DNA of 64,000 nucleotides from Prevotella sp. (GCA_016281055.1 JAEEHW010000144.1:48111-112110); one strand, 5' to 3'. Shown: positions 52,646 to 62,785, numbered from the stretch's first letter. The notes: generated by a model from the sequence alone, not told the origin. Numbers and translations are program-made.

Positions 52646-53878
52646 TTATGCTTTTGGAGAGTTGTTGATGTCTGATGGTATGAAGAGTTTGTAATAGTTG
52701 GTTTCCTGCTCGTCGATTCCAATAGCCTCACAGCAGCGAACAAGATACTGTGCAATGACATTGTCAACTTCCATACCATGTTCTATCATGGCTTCAAGTA
52801 AGATTTTGAAGAGATAGTATGTGCCTTCCTTGAATCCCATGTCGTACAGTAGTATTCCTATGTCAGTCAATATGTTGATGTCTCCGTTTGACTTGTCTAT
52901 GGCGTTGCAGAATTCTTCTGTAGCCGTTTTTACGTCTTCCCCTTCCAGCGCAATGATGGCGTGGAATATATGTGGACGTGGGTTTTGCGGATAGAGCGTC
53001 AGAACCTTGTCGAATATCTGGAGTGCATTGTTGAAGTCGCGCTTTTCTAAAAGGCAACAGCCACGGTATAGCAGGCCGTCTTCGTTGTTGGGGTCAAGGG
53101 CCAGTATATAGTCGGTGCTCTGCATGGCGTCGTCAATGCGGTTGAGCTGGTATTGGGCATCACACAGTTGCAGCCAGGAACGGATGCTGTAGGCATCGAT
53201 GTCTATGGCTTTGTTGTATGCGTCAACGGATTCTTCAAGTCTTCCTGTGGAGAAATAGATGCATCCCCAGGTATGCCAGTATTCGTATTGCTTTTCTTTT
53301 GGCGGTACTGGCATTTTCTTTATCCATTGCTCGGCTTGGATGTAAAACATGTAGTCGTTGAAGAGCATGGCCACGTCAAGTGGATATTCTTCCAGCATCA
53401 GTTTTGCATCGTAGTAGTCGTCTTCGTCTTCATCGTCAATGCCGTAGATGTCACTGTGCTCAGCCTCTTTTTTGATTTTCTCATATTCAGCCAGGAATTC
53501 CTCGTTTGCGATATCTCCCTGTCCCTGGCTTAGTAGAATCTCTGCATGGATAAGCACTCCTTCCGTGGAATCCATATAGTTGTCCACTTTCTCCAGATAG
53601 TGTGTGGCTCGCTTGGAATCCTTGAATTCATTGAGATAGATGCGTGCGATAATGTATAGGGCCATTTCCTCGTCAGGATACAGCCCTAAACAATATTTGG
53701 CGGCTTGCAATGCTTTGTCGGCATCGTTTTTGATGCTGTAATAGTAGTCGGCAATATCTATAAGGTCATCAACGTCGAAAAAGCATTCTTCTCCTCCGTT
53801 GACGACCTTGTTGTATAACTTTAGTTTTTCTTGAAACTCGGTAGAGTTTACGTATATGCAAAAGTCTTTATGTGACAT
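52646..53878 (-). CDS. Tetratricopeptide repeat protein
   Basis: A 410-residue cytoplasmic protein (no signal peptide) with several TPR units, the clearest being EYWHTWGCIYFSTGRLEESV, SWLQLCDAQYQLNRIDDAMQ and GLLYRGCCLLEKRDFNNALQ (about 205-310). An acidic linker (about 145-160, IDDEDEDDYY) splits the N- and C-terminal TPR blocks. TPRs mediate protein contacts; the partner is unknown. It starts 2 bases after the glnS stop. Confidence 0.85.
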   Translation of the reverse strand: MSHKDFCIYVNSTEFQEKLKLYNKVVNGGEECFFDVDDLIDIADYYYSIKNDADKALQAAKYCLGLYPDEEMALYIIARIYLNEFKDSKRATHYLEKVDNYMDSTEGVLIHAEILLSQGQGDIANEEFLAEYEKIKKEAEHSDIYGIDDEDEDDYYDAKLMLEEYPLDVAMLFNDYMFYIQAEQWIKKMPVPPKEKQYEYWHTWGCIYFSTGRLEESVDAYNKAIDIDAYSIRSWLQLCDAQYQLNRIDDAMQSTDYILALDPNNEDGLLYRGCCLLEKRDFNNALQIFDKVLTLYPQNPRPHIFHAIIALEGEDVKTATEEFCNAIDKSNGDINILTDIGILLYDMGFKEGTYYLFKILLEAMIEHGMEVDNVIAQYLVRCCEAIGIDEQETNYYKLFIPSDINNSPKA

Positions 53879-53880
53879 TC

Positions 53881-55641
53881 TTATTTTTTCCAGGTGTCTT
53901 TCAGCCCGACGGTTTTGTTGAATATCAGGTGGTCGGGTGTTGAATCATAGTCTGGGGTGTAATAGCCTATGCGCTGGAACTGCAGATAGTCGAGTGGCTT
54001 GCGGGTGGCACACCATTTCTCTACGTATGCCTTCTTCACTTCAAGGCTGTCTGGGTTGATGAACTTGCGCATATCTTCTACGTCTATGCGATCCTTGCCC
54101 TGCTCTTTTGAATATGCTGCAACTTCGTCGCGTGGGTTCTCCACCATCCACAGGCGGTCATAGTTCCTCACTTCTGCTTCGAGGCAATGGCGGCAGCTTA
54201 CCCAATGGATGGTCTTGCCCTTTATCTTCATGTTGGAGTTTGCCTCGCCAGTCTTCGTTTCTGGGATATATTCGGCATAGATCTCAACGATGTTGCCGTC
54301 GGCATCCTTCTTGCAGCAGTCTGTCTCAGGACAGCGTATGATGTAGGAGTTCTTGAGTCGTACTTCCTTGCCTGGTCCCAGGCGGAAGAATTTCTTAGGT
54401 GCATCCTCCATGAAATCGTCGCGCTCTATCCACAGTTCGCGGCTGAACTCTATCTCATGTGTACCGTCCGCCTCGTTCTCTGGGTTGTTCTGTGCATTGT
54501 AAACCTCAACGCCGTCTTCAGGGAAGTTGGTGATGACGAGTTTTACAGGGTTGATGACAGCGCTGACGCGTTGTGCTCGTTTGTTGAGGTCGTCGCGTAC
54601 GGCGCTCTCAAATAGTGACATCTGGTTCAGTGCGTCAAACTTTGTGTATCCAATCTTGTCAATGAATGCCTTTATTCCCTCAGGGCTGTATCCACGACGG
54701 CGGAAAGCACTGATGGTTGGCATGCGGGGGTCGTCCCAGCCGCTTACGATACCCTCATTCACAAGTATCAGAAGGTTGCGCTTAGACAGAAGAATATGTG
54801 TCAGGTTCAGTTTGTTAAACTCTGTCTGCCTTGGACGGTTGTCATCCATTGGCTTGTCGTCACCGGCACATTCCTTTGCCCAGTCCACGAAGAGGTCGTA
54901 AAGTGGTCTGTGGCTTGTAAACTCCAGCGTACACAGAGAGTGTGTCACGCCCTCCCAGTAGTCGCACTGTCCGTGTGTGAAGTCATACATAGGATAGGCG
55001 TTCCATTTGTTGCCTGTGCGCCAGTGTGGAATGTTCAGTGTGCGGTATATGATAGGGTCACGGAAGTGCATGTTGTCGCTTGCCATGTCTATCTTGGCGC
55101 GCAGCACCATAGTTCCGGGTTCCACGTTTCCGCTGTTCATTTCGTTGAACAGTCTCAGGCTTTCCTCAATGGGTCGGTTGCGGAATGGTGATTCCGTGCC
55201 AGGAGTCGTCGGCGTGCCTTTCTGTGCTGCTATCTGCTCAGCCGTTTGCTCGTCAACGTATGCCTTGCCGCGTTTGATGAGTTCCACGGCGAGATCCCAC
55301 AACTGCTGAAAATAATCTGAGGCATATAATATGTTGCCCCATTTGAACCCCAGCCATTCTATGTCGCGCTTGATTGCTTCAACATATTCTGTGTCCTCTT
55401 TCTGTGGGTTGGTGTCGTCCATACGCAGGTTGCACACTCCGCCATATTTCGCTGCTATGCCAAAGTCCAGTGCGATGGCTTTTGCGTGGCCTATGTGCAG
55501 GTAACCGTTTGGCTCAGGTGGAAAACGTGTCTGTACCCTTCCGCCGTTTTTGCCTTCTGCCAGGTCTTGCTCAACTTTCTGCTCTATGAAATTCAGTGAT
55601 TTCTTTTCTTCCTGTTCTATGTTTTCTATTGTTTCTGCCAT
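53881..55641 (-). CDS. glnS: Glutamine-tRNA ligase
   Basis: A 586-residue class I aminoacyl-tRNA synthetase. HIGH motif in EPNGYLHIGHAKA, KMSKS equivalent in HILLSKRNL, and the GlnRS-specific beta-barrel anticodon-binding domain after about 350. A cysteine pair (CPETDCCKKDADG and VSCRHC at about 455-500) suggests a zinc knuckle seen in some bacterial GlnRS. It charges tRNA-Gln directly, so this organism does not depend only on GatCAB. First gene of an operon with TPR and DedA proteins. Confidence 0.96.
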   Translation of the reverse strand: MAETIENIEQEEKKSLNFIEQKVEQDLAEGKNGGRVQTRFPPEPNGYLHIGHAKAIALDFGIAAKYGGVCNLRMDDTNPQKEDTEYVEAIKRDIEWLGFKWGNILYASDYFQQLWDLAVELIKRGKAYVDEQTAEQIAAQKGTPTTPGTESPFRNRPIEESLRLFNEMNSGNVEPGTMVLRAKIDMASDNMHFRDPIIYRTLNIPHWRTGNKWNAYPMYDFTHGQCDYWEGVTHSLCTLEFTSHRPLYDLFVDWAKECAGDDKPMDDNRPRQTEFNKLNLTHILLSKRNLLILVNEGIVSGWDDPRMPTISAFRRRGYSPEGIKAFIDKIGYTKFDALNQMSLFESAVRDDLNKRAQRVSAVINPVKLVITNFPEDGVEVYNAQNNPENEADGTHEIEFSRELWIERDDFMEDAPKKFFRLGPGKEVRLKNSYIIRCPETDCCKKDADGNIVEIYAEYIPETKTGEANSNMKIKGKTIHWVSCRHCLEAEVRNYDRLWMVENPRDEVAAYSKEQGKDRIDVEDMRKFINPDSLEVKKAYVEKWCATRKPLDYLQFQRIGYYTPDYDSTPDHLIFNKTVGLKDTWKK

Positions 55642-55672
55642 TTTATGTGTGAGTTTTGTTAATTACAAATTG

Positions 55673-55704
55673 CAAAGATAGTAAAAATAAACGAATTATA
55701 CAAA
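55673..55704 (-). promoter_or_regulatory. glnS operon promoter
   Basis: Minus strand TTTG (55701-55704), 20 bases, TATCTTTG (55673-55680). Confidence 0.8.
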
Positions 55705-55809
55705 TATATGCCCGAAAATTATTGTCAGTATATGGAATTGCGGTGCTGTTTGATAAAAATGTATTATCTTTGTATGATAAATGCACATTTTCATACATAT
55801 AATATTATA

Positions 55810-56739
55810 ATGAGTAAGATAAAGACGATAATAGGTTCAGTGCTTGCTGCAGGAGTTATTGCAGCAGGTGGTGTATATGCAGGTTCGAATGGTGAGTCCA
55901 ATGAGGATGCTGTAACTACAGAATTGGTAAAGAAGAAGAAAAACAAGCACAGGCATAAGAACAAGAATCATAATGATAATTATGGCTATAAGCAGCGTGC
56001 TGTGAATGACAACGCGCGCCGTTATGCAAACGAGCCAAGCACCACAAGGTATGATGAAACGATATTGCTGCCTGCCATTCGTGGAAATCAGGGCGGTGTG
56101 ATACTGCGCCGTAAGGCATACACTGCGCTTTATGACAAGAATATGCGCATACCTCGTTGGGTGGCATGGCATCTTACGCGTCAGCATACATATGGTCGCA
56201 ACAGCAGGAAAAATGCACAGTTTGCAGAAGACGAGAGTGTAGGCAGGCCCCGAGCCACCAATTTCGACTATATGAGCAGTGGCTATGACCGTGGCCACAT
56301 GTGTCCGGCAGGCGACCGCAAGTTGGATGCTCAGGCTTTGCAGGAAACTTTCCTGTTTTCAAACTGTTGTCCACAGTTGCACGGGCTTAATTCTGGTGAT
56401 TGGAATGACCTTGAGATACAGTGCCGTGAGTGGGCGCAGAAATATGGCAGTCTGTATATAGTGTGTGGCCCAGTGTTGCGTGGCGTAAACCATAAGACCA
56501 TTGGCAAGAATCGTGTAGTCGTACCCGAAGCATTCTTCAAGGTTATTTTGTGCATGGATGGAACGCCCAAGGCTTTGGGATTTATTTACGAACATGTTTC
56601 AGGTCACAAGAACATGGGTTCGAGGGTCTGCTCTGTTGACCAGGTAGAACGCATCACAGGTTTTGACTTTTTTACGGCATTGCCTGACAATGTGGAAAAC
56701 CGCGTTGAGGCGACTGCGAATTTTAGCGAATGGAGATAA
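55810..56739 (+). CDS. Secreted DNA/RNA non-specific endonuclease (DRGH family)
   Basis: A 309-residue protein with a signal sequence or N-terminal anchor (MSKIKTIIGSVLAAGVIAAG), a Lys/Asn/His-rich linker (about 40-60), and the beta-beta-alpha-metal nuclease domain. The active site reads DRGHMCPAGDR; the second motif is FSNCCPQLHGLNSGDWNDLE with the metal-binding Asn. It would degrade extracellular nucleic acids for nutrition. The ATG at 55810 is preferred to one 34 codons upstream because it starts the hydrophobic signal; a -7 box TATCTTTG is at 55765-55772. Confidence 0.88.
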   Translation: MSKIKTIIGSVLAAGVIAAGGVYAGSNGESNEDAVTTELVKKKKNKHRHKNKNHNDNYGYKQRAVNDNARRYANEPSTTRYDETILLPAIRGNQGGVILRRKAYTALYDKNMRIPRWVAWHLTRQHTYGRNSRKNAQFAEDESVGRPRATNFDYMSSGYDRGHMCPAGDRKLDAQALQETFLFSNCCPQLHGLNSGDWNDLEIQCREWAQKYGSLYIVCGPVLRGVNHKTIGKNRVVVPEAFFKVILCMDGTPKALGFIYEHVSGHKNMGSRVCSVDQVERITGFDFFTALPDNVENRVEATANFSEWR

Positions 56740-56740
56740 T

Positions 56741-56780
56741 AAAAAAAGAGAAAAGAGAAAAGAGAAAAGAGATTTTTTTG
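56741..56780. repeat. GAAAAGA-type purine repeat, left copy
   Basis: AAAAAAAGAGAAAAGAGAAA continuing to AGAGATTTTTTTG, right after the nuclease stop. A shorter copy (57657-57687) lies on the other side of the next gene, in the same orientation. Confidence 0.75.
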
Positions 56781-56886
56781 AATTAAACTGTTGGCTTTGG
56801 AGAAAAATTATTAACTTTGCACTTGATGACACAAATTATCGTCATACTTGATTGGGAACAGTGAAAAAAAATAAAACACCCATAAT

Positions 56887-57567
56887 ATGAAAAAGCTAAT
56901 ATCATGTTGTATCGTGGCACTTCTTTCAGTTGCCATGTTCGCCCAGAAAGATGTAACCACATTCCTTGGCATCCCCGTTGATGGCAGCAAAACCGAAATG
57001 AAGAAAAAACTTATCGAGAAGGGCTTTGCTGAGACGCAAGACGAATACTCCAAATACCTTTCAGGTGAGTTCAATGGTGCCTATGTAAGTATCTATATAG
57101 GTACAAACAAGAACAAGGTATATCGAATAACAGTTCGTCAACTAATAGGTCGAAGTGAAAAATCTACAATAGAACGCTACAATACACTTGTTGGTCAGTT
57201 TATGAAAAACAAGCGATATATCGCCTTAAAGGACTATACAATACCTAAAGATGAATACGTTTTTTTATCGTCTAAGGAAGAGCGTTACGAGGCGGTGTAC
57301 TATCAAGTTCCAGATATCACCAAGTTCAACGCTGCCACACTTGCAAAAATTAAGGAAGAGCTAAAAGGGAAATACACTCCTGAACAGATTAGCAACCCCA
57401 CCGAGGAAATAAAAAAGGAAATGATAGATGTAGCAACAAAAAACGATGCAGAAATGCTCAGTATGAAACCTGTATATATGTATATTTCTAGGGGTGAGTA
57501 TGACAGGTATTACATCAATATTTCCTATGTCAACGAATACAATCGTGCTCATGGTGAAGATTTATAA
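56887..57567 (+). CDS. Secreted protein of unknown function
   Basis: A 226-residue protein with a signal peptide (MKKLISCCIVALLSVAMFAQ). The start of the mature part, FLGIPVDGSKTEMKKKLIEK, followed by strand-rich sequence (GAYVSIYIGTNKNKVYRITV), suggests a mixed alpha/beta fold of the kind seen in small Bacteroidota envelope proteins, but no family is recognised. A -7 box (TAACTTTG, 56812-56819) lies upstream without a well-spaced TTTG. The gene is bracketed by direct GAAAAGA repeats and followed by a terminator hairpin, and may be a recently gained or movable unit (inference). Confidence 0.75.
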   Translation: MKKLISCCIVALLSVAMFAQKDVTTFLGIPVDGSKTEMKKKLIEKGFAETQDEYSKYLSGEFNGAYVSIYIGTNKNKVYRITVRQLIGRSEKSTIERYNTLVGQFMKNKRYIALKDYTIPKDEYVFLSSKEERYEAVYYQVPDITKFNAATLAKIKEELKGKYTPEQISNPTEEIKKEMIDVATKNDAEMLSMKPVYMYISRGEYDRYYINISYVNEYNRAHGEDL

Positions 57568-57575
57568 ACAAAGCC

Positions 57576-57614
57576 CCCCACTGATTTCAGTTACAAGACT
57601 AAAAATCAGTGGGG
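57576..57614. terminator. Terminator of the unknown secreted protein gene
   Basis: 12-bp stem CCCCACTGATTT (57576-57587) with its complement (57603-57614), followed by TAATTGTTTT. Confidence 0.8.
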
Positions 57615-57656
57615 TAATTGTTTTAATGTATATCATTAAAAACTATCTATAACACT

Positions 57657-57687
57657 AAAAAAGAGAAAAGAGAAAAGAGATTTTTTG
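57657..57687. repeat. GAAAAGA-type purine repeat, right copy
   Basis: AAAAAAGAGAAAAGAGAAAA then GAGATTTTTTG; same sequence and orientation as 56741-56780 with one unit fewer. Confidence 0.75.
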
Positions 57688-57700
57688 CATAAACAAATAG

Positions 57701-57728
57701 CCCCTTCCCCGCATAGCGGGAGAGGGGG
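57701..57728. other. GC-rich hairpin before hsdR
   Basis: CCCCTTCCCCGC, loop ATAG/CATA, GCGGGAGAGGGG, followed by GATTTTATTG. Terminator-like on the plus strand; it separates hsdR from upstream transcription. Confidence 0.55.
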
Positions 57729-57879
57729 ATTTTATTGTTAATTATAGTAAAGGCTAAATAAATGATTTCGGGAAAATCATGCTGCTTTTCAAAATTTAAC
57801 AATAAAGAAAACGAATATTCACGATTTTTTATTATCTTTGTGCCATATTCCCATAATATACACTTATCTGAAGTCGCTT

Positions 57880-60228
57880 ATGGATAATATACTGGCATTG
57901 TCCGAGGAAGACATAAAACTACGCTTCATAACCCCATCCATCTTAAATAAGGGATGGTCTGTAGAAGACATAACTATGGAAACGAAGGTTAAACTTACGG
58001 ATGGCAAGATTAACCTTCGAGGTAATTTGGTTGCACGTGGTAAACCGAAGTATGCAGACTATGTGCTTTATTACAATCGTGCGACTCCAATTGCCATTGT
58101 TGAAGCCAAGGATGCCAATCATACCGTGGCGTTTGGAATGCAACAAGCAAAGGAGTATGCCCAGATGATGGATGTGCCATTCGCTTTCAGTTCTAATGGG
58201 CAAGGTTTTCAAGAATATGATTTCCTGACAGGCAAGGAACGAACCCTGCCTATGGATGCTTTTCCCACTAAAGATGAACTCTATGCACGTTTCTTGTCAG
58301 AAAGCAACGACGGCAATGGTCTGAGCGATAAAGAGAAAACCATTATTTCCCAACCATACTGCTCTGGCCAGGACATTTTCCCACCTCGGTACTATCAGCG
58401 AAATGCAATAAACCGTACCGTAAATGCCGTAGCACAAGGGAAGAAACGTCTGCTGCTTGTGATGGCAACAGGAACAGGCAAGACATATACTGCATTCCAA
58501 ATTGTCTATCGTCTTTTGAAGGCCGGCCTGGTGAAGAAAGTATTGTATCTGGCAGACCGTAATGTGCTGGTTGACCAGTCTATACAACAGGACTTTAAGC
58601 CACTGAGTAAGACTATCCACAAAGTCAGTTATCAACAAGACCTGGGAAGTGGTATCACTGCATACGAGGTATATTTCGCCCTATATCAACAACTCATCGG
58701 TCAAGACGGCAAGCAAAACTACAAAGAACTGTTTAAGCCGGAGTTCTTTGATATGGTTATTGTAGATGAGTGTCACAGAGGCAGTGCAAAAGATGACAGC
58801 AATTGGCGTGAAATTCTGGAATACTTTGATGGAGCCGTGCAACTTGGTATGACAGCGACTCCCAAAGAGACTAAATATCAATCGAGCATATCTTATTTTG
58901 GAGAACCTATTTACACCTACAGTCTAAAGGAGGGAATTGAAGATGGTTTCCTTGCTCCGTTCAAGGTCGTAAACATCACGACAAACATTGGCGATGAATG
59001 GCGCCCTTCAAAAGGACAAAGAGACATAAACGGCAACTTGATAGAAGACCGTATATACAACAACTCTGACTATGACTATAACATCATCATAGAAGACCGA
59101 ATCAGGGAAGTGGCACATGAGATAACACAATATCTGAAAAGCACAGACAGAATGGCGAAAACCATTGTATTCTGTGCTGACGAAGACCATGCAGACAGGA
59201 TGAGAACAGCCCTTGTCAATGAAAACTCGGACATGTGCAGAAAGAACCCAGACTATGTCGTCCGCATTACAGGCAGTGACCCATACGGACAATCAAAACT
59301 GGACTACTTCATTTCCGTAGCATCTAAGTACCCCGTGATTGCCACGACGAGCAAACTCCTCTCTACTGGTGTGGACTGTAAGATGGTGAAACTCATCGTA
59401 CTTGACCAGCGTATCAACTCTATGACAGAGTTCAAGCAAATCATAGGTCGAGGTACCAGAATAAGGGAAAAGGAAGGCAAAACGCATTTTACCATAATGG
59501 ATTTTCGTAATGTCACCCGCCTTTTTGCCGACCCAGACTGGAACGGTCCGATAGAAGTACATGAGGGATACGGACAGCAAGGCCATGATGTTCCGCCGAA
59601 GCCTTATCCTCCTGTTCCCGATGATAGGCACGAAGGCAATTGGTCGGCAGAGAAACCGATAGTCAACAAGGACGGTTGCACCGTAGAAGTAATAAACAAA
59701 GTAGTATCTGTATATGACACCAACGGAAAACTCCTGCGTACGGAAAGCATAACAGACTACACACGTAAGAATATCAACGACACCTATGCCAACCTCGATG
59801 ACTTCATTCAACACTGGAATGCAGCAGATAAGAAAACAGAGATTACTGACCTGCTGCTTGAGAATGGCATAGACCTTCAAGCCTTGAAGCAAGACAAAGA
59901 CATGGAGGACGTTGATGATTTTGATTTCATCTGCCACATAGCATATGGCAAGAAACCGTTAACCCGTCGCGAACGTGCAGAAAATGTAAAGAAACGTGAC
60001 ATATTCAATAAATATGGAGAAAAAGCCCGAAAGGTGCTTGAAGCGCTGCTGGAGAAATATGCCAATGATGGTATTACCCAATTGGAGAACAGGACGGTGT
60101 TACGCCTCGATCCATTCCGCCAAATGGGTTCACCAGCCAATATCGCCAAGTTTTTTGGAGGCAACCAGCAATATTTCTCAGCGGTAAAAGAACTTGAACT
60201 TTTAATTTATAGCAATAATATAGCATAA
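57880..60228 (+). CDS. hsdR: Type I restriction endonuclease subunit R
   Basis: A 782-residue motor and nuclease subunit. The N-terminal PD-(D/E)xK nuclease has D60, E75 and K77 (DYVLYY ... AIVEAKDAN). The SF2 translocase has ATGTGKTYTA (Walker A), DECHRG (Walker B), MTATPKE and the later QIIGRGTRIRE. The C-terminus has an EcoEI_R-type helical domain. It cleaves DNA after translocation when complexed with HsdM and HsdS. The ATG at 57880 was chosen; a -7 box TATCTTTG lies at 57833-57840. hsdM follows after 6 bases. Confidence 0.95.
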   Translation: MDNILALSEEDIKLRFITPSILNKGWSVEDITMETKVKLTDGKINLRGNLVARGKPKYADYVLYYNRATPIAIVEAKDANHTVAFGMQQAKEYAQMMDVPFAFSSNGQGFQEYDFLTGKERTLPMDAFPTKDELYARFLSESNDGNGLSDKEKTIISQPYCSGQDIFPPRYYQRNAINRTVNAVAQGKKRLLLVMATGTGKTYTAFQIVYRLLKAGLVKKVLYLADRNVLVDQSIQQDFKPLSKTIHKVSYQQDLGSGITAYEVYFALYQQLIGQDGKQNYKELFKPEFFDMVIVDECHRGSAKDDSNWREILEYFDGAVQLGMTATPKETKYQSSISYFGEPIYTYSLKEGIEDGFLAPFKVVNITTNIGDEWRPSKGQRDINGNLIEDRIYNNSDYDYNIIIEDRIREVAHEITQYLKSTDRMAKTIVFCADEDHADRMRTALVNENSDMCRKNPDYVVRITGSDPYGQSKLDYFISVASKYPVIATTSKLLSTGVDCKMVKLIVLDQRINSMTEFKQIIGRGTRIREKEGKTHFTIMDFRNVTRLFADPDWNGPIEVHEGYGQQGHDVPPKPYPPVPDDRHEGNWSAEKPIVNKDGCTVEVINKVVSVYDTNGKLLRTESITDYTRKNINDTYANLDDFIQHWNAADKKTEITDLLLENGIDLQALKQDKDMEDVDDFDFICHIAYGKKPLTRRERAENVKKRDIFNKYGEKARKVLEALLEKYANDGITQLENRTVLRLDPFRQMGSPANIAKFFGGNQQYFSAVKELELLIYSNNIA

Positions 60229-60234
60229 CAAGAT

Positions 60235-61743
60235 ATGGCACTTAACAATTTTGTCAAGAGCATACGAAACATCATGCGCAACGATGCCGGTATCAATGGC
60301 GATGCCCAGCGCATTGAGCAAATTGCATGGATGTTGTTCTTGAAGGTTTATGACGAGAAAGAAAACGATTGGGAATTTAACGAAGACGATTATACCTCTT
60401 TTATTCCAGAAAATTGTCGATGGCGCAACTGGGCTAAAGACAATGGGGACGGGGAGGCTCTAACTGCCGACAATCTTTTGAAGTTTGTCAATGACACTCT
60501 TTTCCCAACATTGAAAGGGCTGGAGGTTACGCCTGACACGCCAATGCGCAATGCTATCGTTCGCACTACCTTTGAAGATGCAAACCAATATATGAAGGAT
60601 GGCGTGTTGCTTCGTCAGGTTATCAATGTCATAGACCAGCTTGACCTTGGCAATTATGAGGAAAGTCATGCCTTCGGAGAAATATACGAATCTATTTTGA
60701 AGGAAATGCAGTCGGCAGGTTCAGCAGGTGAGTTCTATACACCGCGAGCCTTGACTGATTTCATGGCTGAAATCATCAACCCTAAGGTTGGTGAGAAGAT
60801 GGCAGACTTCGCTTGTGGTACAGGTGGTTTCATTACCAGCTGGCTGAAAGCACTTGACAAGAAAGTTCAGACTGCAGAAGACAAGGAGGAATATGCAAAG
60901 TCCATCTATGGCATTGAAAAGAAGCAATTCCCATATATGCTGTGTGTCACCAATATGCTCCTGCATGACATAGACTCCCCACGTGTGATGCACGATAATT
61001 CCCTGACAAAGGATGTACTCAACTATACTGACGAGGACAAGTTTGATGTTGTGCTGATGAATCCACCATACGGAGGCAGTGAGAAGAACGACATCAAGCA
61101 GCACTTTCCTTCTGATTTGAGTTCAAGCGAGACTGCAGACCTCTTCATGGTGCTTATTATGTACCGCCTTGCTGAAAAAGGCCGTGCAGCGGTAATCTTG
61201 CCAGACGGTTTCCTGTTTGGCACAGACAATGCAAAGCTGGCTATCAAAGAGAAACTTCTACGGGAGTTTAATCTGCACACGGTCATCCGACTGCCTGGCA
61301 GCATCTTTGCCCCATACACAAGCATTGCTACAAATGTGCTTTTCTTCAATAATGAAAAAGCGGAAGGAGCGGAAGAAGGCTTTTGCACAAAAGAAACATG
61401 GTTCTATCGTATGGATATGCCGGAAGGCTACAAGCACTTCTCGAAGACTAAGCCCATGCGAGCCGAACATTGTAAGCCAATCATTGACTGGTGGAACGAC
61501 CGCAAGGAAATTGTAGATGCCGACAACAACGATGAGAAGTCACGTAGCTTCACCGCACAGCAGCTTCTTGAAATGGATTGCAATCTCGATCAGTGCAAGT
61601 TCCCGAAGGACGAAGAAGAAATCCTGCCACCAGCAGAGCTGCTTGCTGACTACTACAAGAAACGTGCTGCACTCGACCATGAGATAGACAAGACATTGGA
61701 TGAAATACAGCGGATATTGGGAATAGAAATCAGTAAGGAATAA
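60235..61743 (+). CDS. hsdM: Type I restriction-modification methyltransferase subunit M
   Basis: A 502-residue N6-adenine methyltransferase. N-terminal helical HsdM_N domain (about 5-130), then GEFYTPRALTDFMAEI (about 165), the SAM motif FACGTGG (192-198) and catalytic NPPY (276-279). It methylates the target adenine as part of the M2S complex. Six bases after hsdR; followed by a two-gene insertion before hsdS. Confidence 0.96.
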   Translation: MALNNFVKSIRNIMRNDAGINGDAQRIEQIAWMLFLKVYDEKENDWEFNEDDYTSFIPENCRWRNWAKDNGDGEALTADNLLKFVNDTLFPTLKGLEVTPDTPMRNAIVRTTFEDANQYMKDGVLLRQVINVIDQLDLGNYEESHAFGEIYESILKEMQSAGSAGEFYTPRALTDFMAEIINPKVGEKMADFACGTGGFITSWLKALDKKVQTAEDKEEYAKSIYGIEKKQFPYMLCVTNMLLHDIDSPRVMHDNSLTKDVLNYTDEDKFDVVLMNPPYGGSEKNDIKQHFPSDLSSSETADLFMVLIMYRLAEKGRAAVILPDGFLFGTDNAKLAIKEKLLREFNLHTVIRLPGSIFAPYTSIATNVLFFNNEKAEGAEEGFCTKETWFYRMDMPEGYKHFSKTKPMRAEHCKPIIDWWNDRKEIVDADNNDEKSRSFTAQQLLEMDCNLDQCKFPKDEEEILPPAELLADYYKKRAALDHEIDKTLDEIQRILGIEISKE

Positions 61744-61756
61744 TTACTTAAACTCT

Positions 61757-62785
61757 ATGTACAGTACAATGAAAGAACTGACAGTTTCAAATATAGAACG
61801 ACAGAACGTGCTTAATAACCGTTTTGCTGTTGACGAAATACAAAAAAGCCTTGATATTTCAGGTATGCTTTTCGAAGGCGAATACTGGCTGACCAAAAAG
61901 ATGGTTGCAGATTTTTATGGTGTTGATATTTCCACCATTGATAGATATCTTGCGTCTAACGGAGAGGAATTAAAGCATAATGGATATATTTTATGTAAGG
62001 GCAAATCCTTGAAAGAGTTTAAGTTACAGTTTGCTCACCTTATTAATGAGACGAGCAAGACAACCCAACTTGGTCTCTTTAATTTCAGAGCATTCCTTAA
62101 TATTGGTATGCTACTCACGGAGAGTGAAAGAGCAAAAGCATTGCGTAGCATGATTCTTGATTTGGTCATTGCCAAGATACATGAGAAAACGGGTGGTGGA
62201 ACGAAGTTCATTAACCGTAGAGATGTAAATTATATGCCTGCTGCTATCACAGAAGAAAATTATCGGAGAAATCTCACGTCAGCAATTAACAAATATGTAA
62301 ACGGACACAATACTTATAAATATGCTCAGATAACAGATTTTATTTATAAGGCTGTTTTTAAGGAAAACGCGAAAGAATACAAAGAGGTATTGGATCTTGA
62401 TTCTAAGGATAATGTTCGTCATACTTTATATGCAGAGGTTTTATTGGTTATATCTTCATTTGAAAATGGTGTGGGAGCTGCCATTTATGAACAATATAAA
62501 AAGAATGGAAACAGGTTGCTTTCTATTACTGATGTTGAGAATATAGTGAATGAACTCGCAGAACATCCGATGCAAAAGCCATACCTCAATGATGCAAGAA
62601 CAAAGATGGCTTCGCGTGATTTCAGTTTCCGTGATGCATATCATGGTAATATTGCCGAATATCTCAAAGCTGTTACTCCTGAAGAGTATGAACGGTTCAT
62701 AGGTGACCAATCAATAGATTTCGATAGTATATTAGAAAGTAATAAAGATGTACTTAAACGGTTAAAACAGGCAGAAGATGAATAA
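61757..62785 (+). CDS. RhuM-like HTH protein, probable antitoxin partner of Doc
   Basis: A 342-residue protein. The N-terminal part (about 40-95, YWLTKKMVADFYGVDISTID) resembles the RhuM/HTH DNA-binding module, and FNFRAFLNIGMLLTESERAK resembles the following RhuM region. The C-terminal half is helical without a recognised family. It begins 13 bases after hsdM and overlaps the Doc-like gene by 8 bases, which points to a regulator/antitoxin of that toxin (inference from position). An alternative start is the ATG at 61769. Confidence 0.65.
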   Translation: MYSTMKELTVSNIERQNVLNNRFAVDEIQKSLDISGMLFEGEYWLTKKMVADFYGVDISTIDRYLASNGEELKHNGYILCKGKSLKEFKLQFAHLINETSKTTQLGLFNFRAFLNIGMLLTESERAKALRSMILDLVIAKIHEKTGGGTKFINRRDVNYMPAAITEENYRRNLTSAINKYVNGHNTYKYAQITDFIYKAVFKENAKEYKEVLDLDSKDNVRHTLYAEVLLVISSFENGVGAAIYEQYKKNGNRLLSITDVENIVNELAEHPMQKPYLNDARTKMASRDFSFRDAYHGNIAEYLKAVTPEEYERFIGDQSIDFDSILESNKDVLKRLKQAEDE

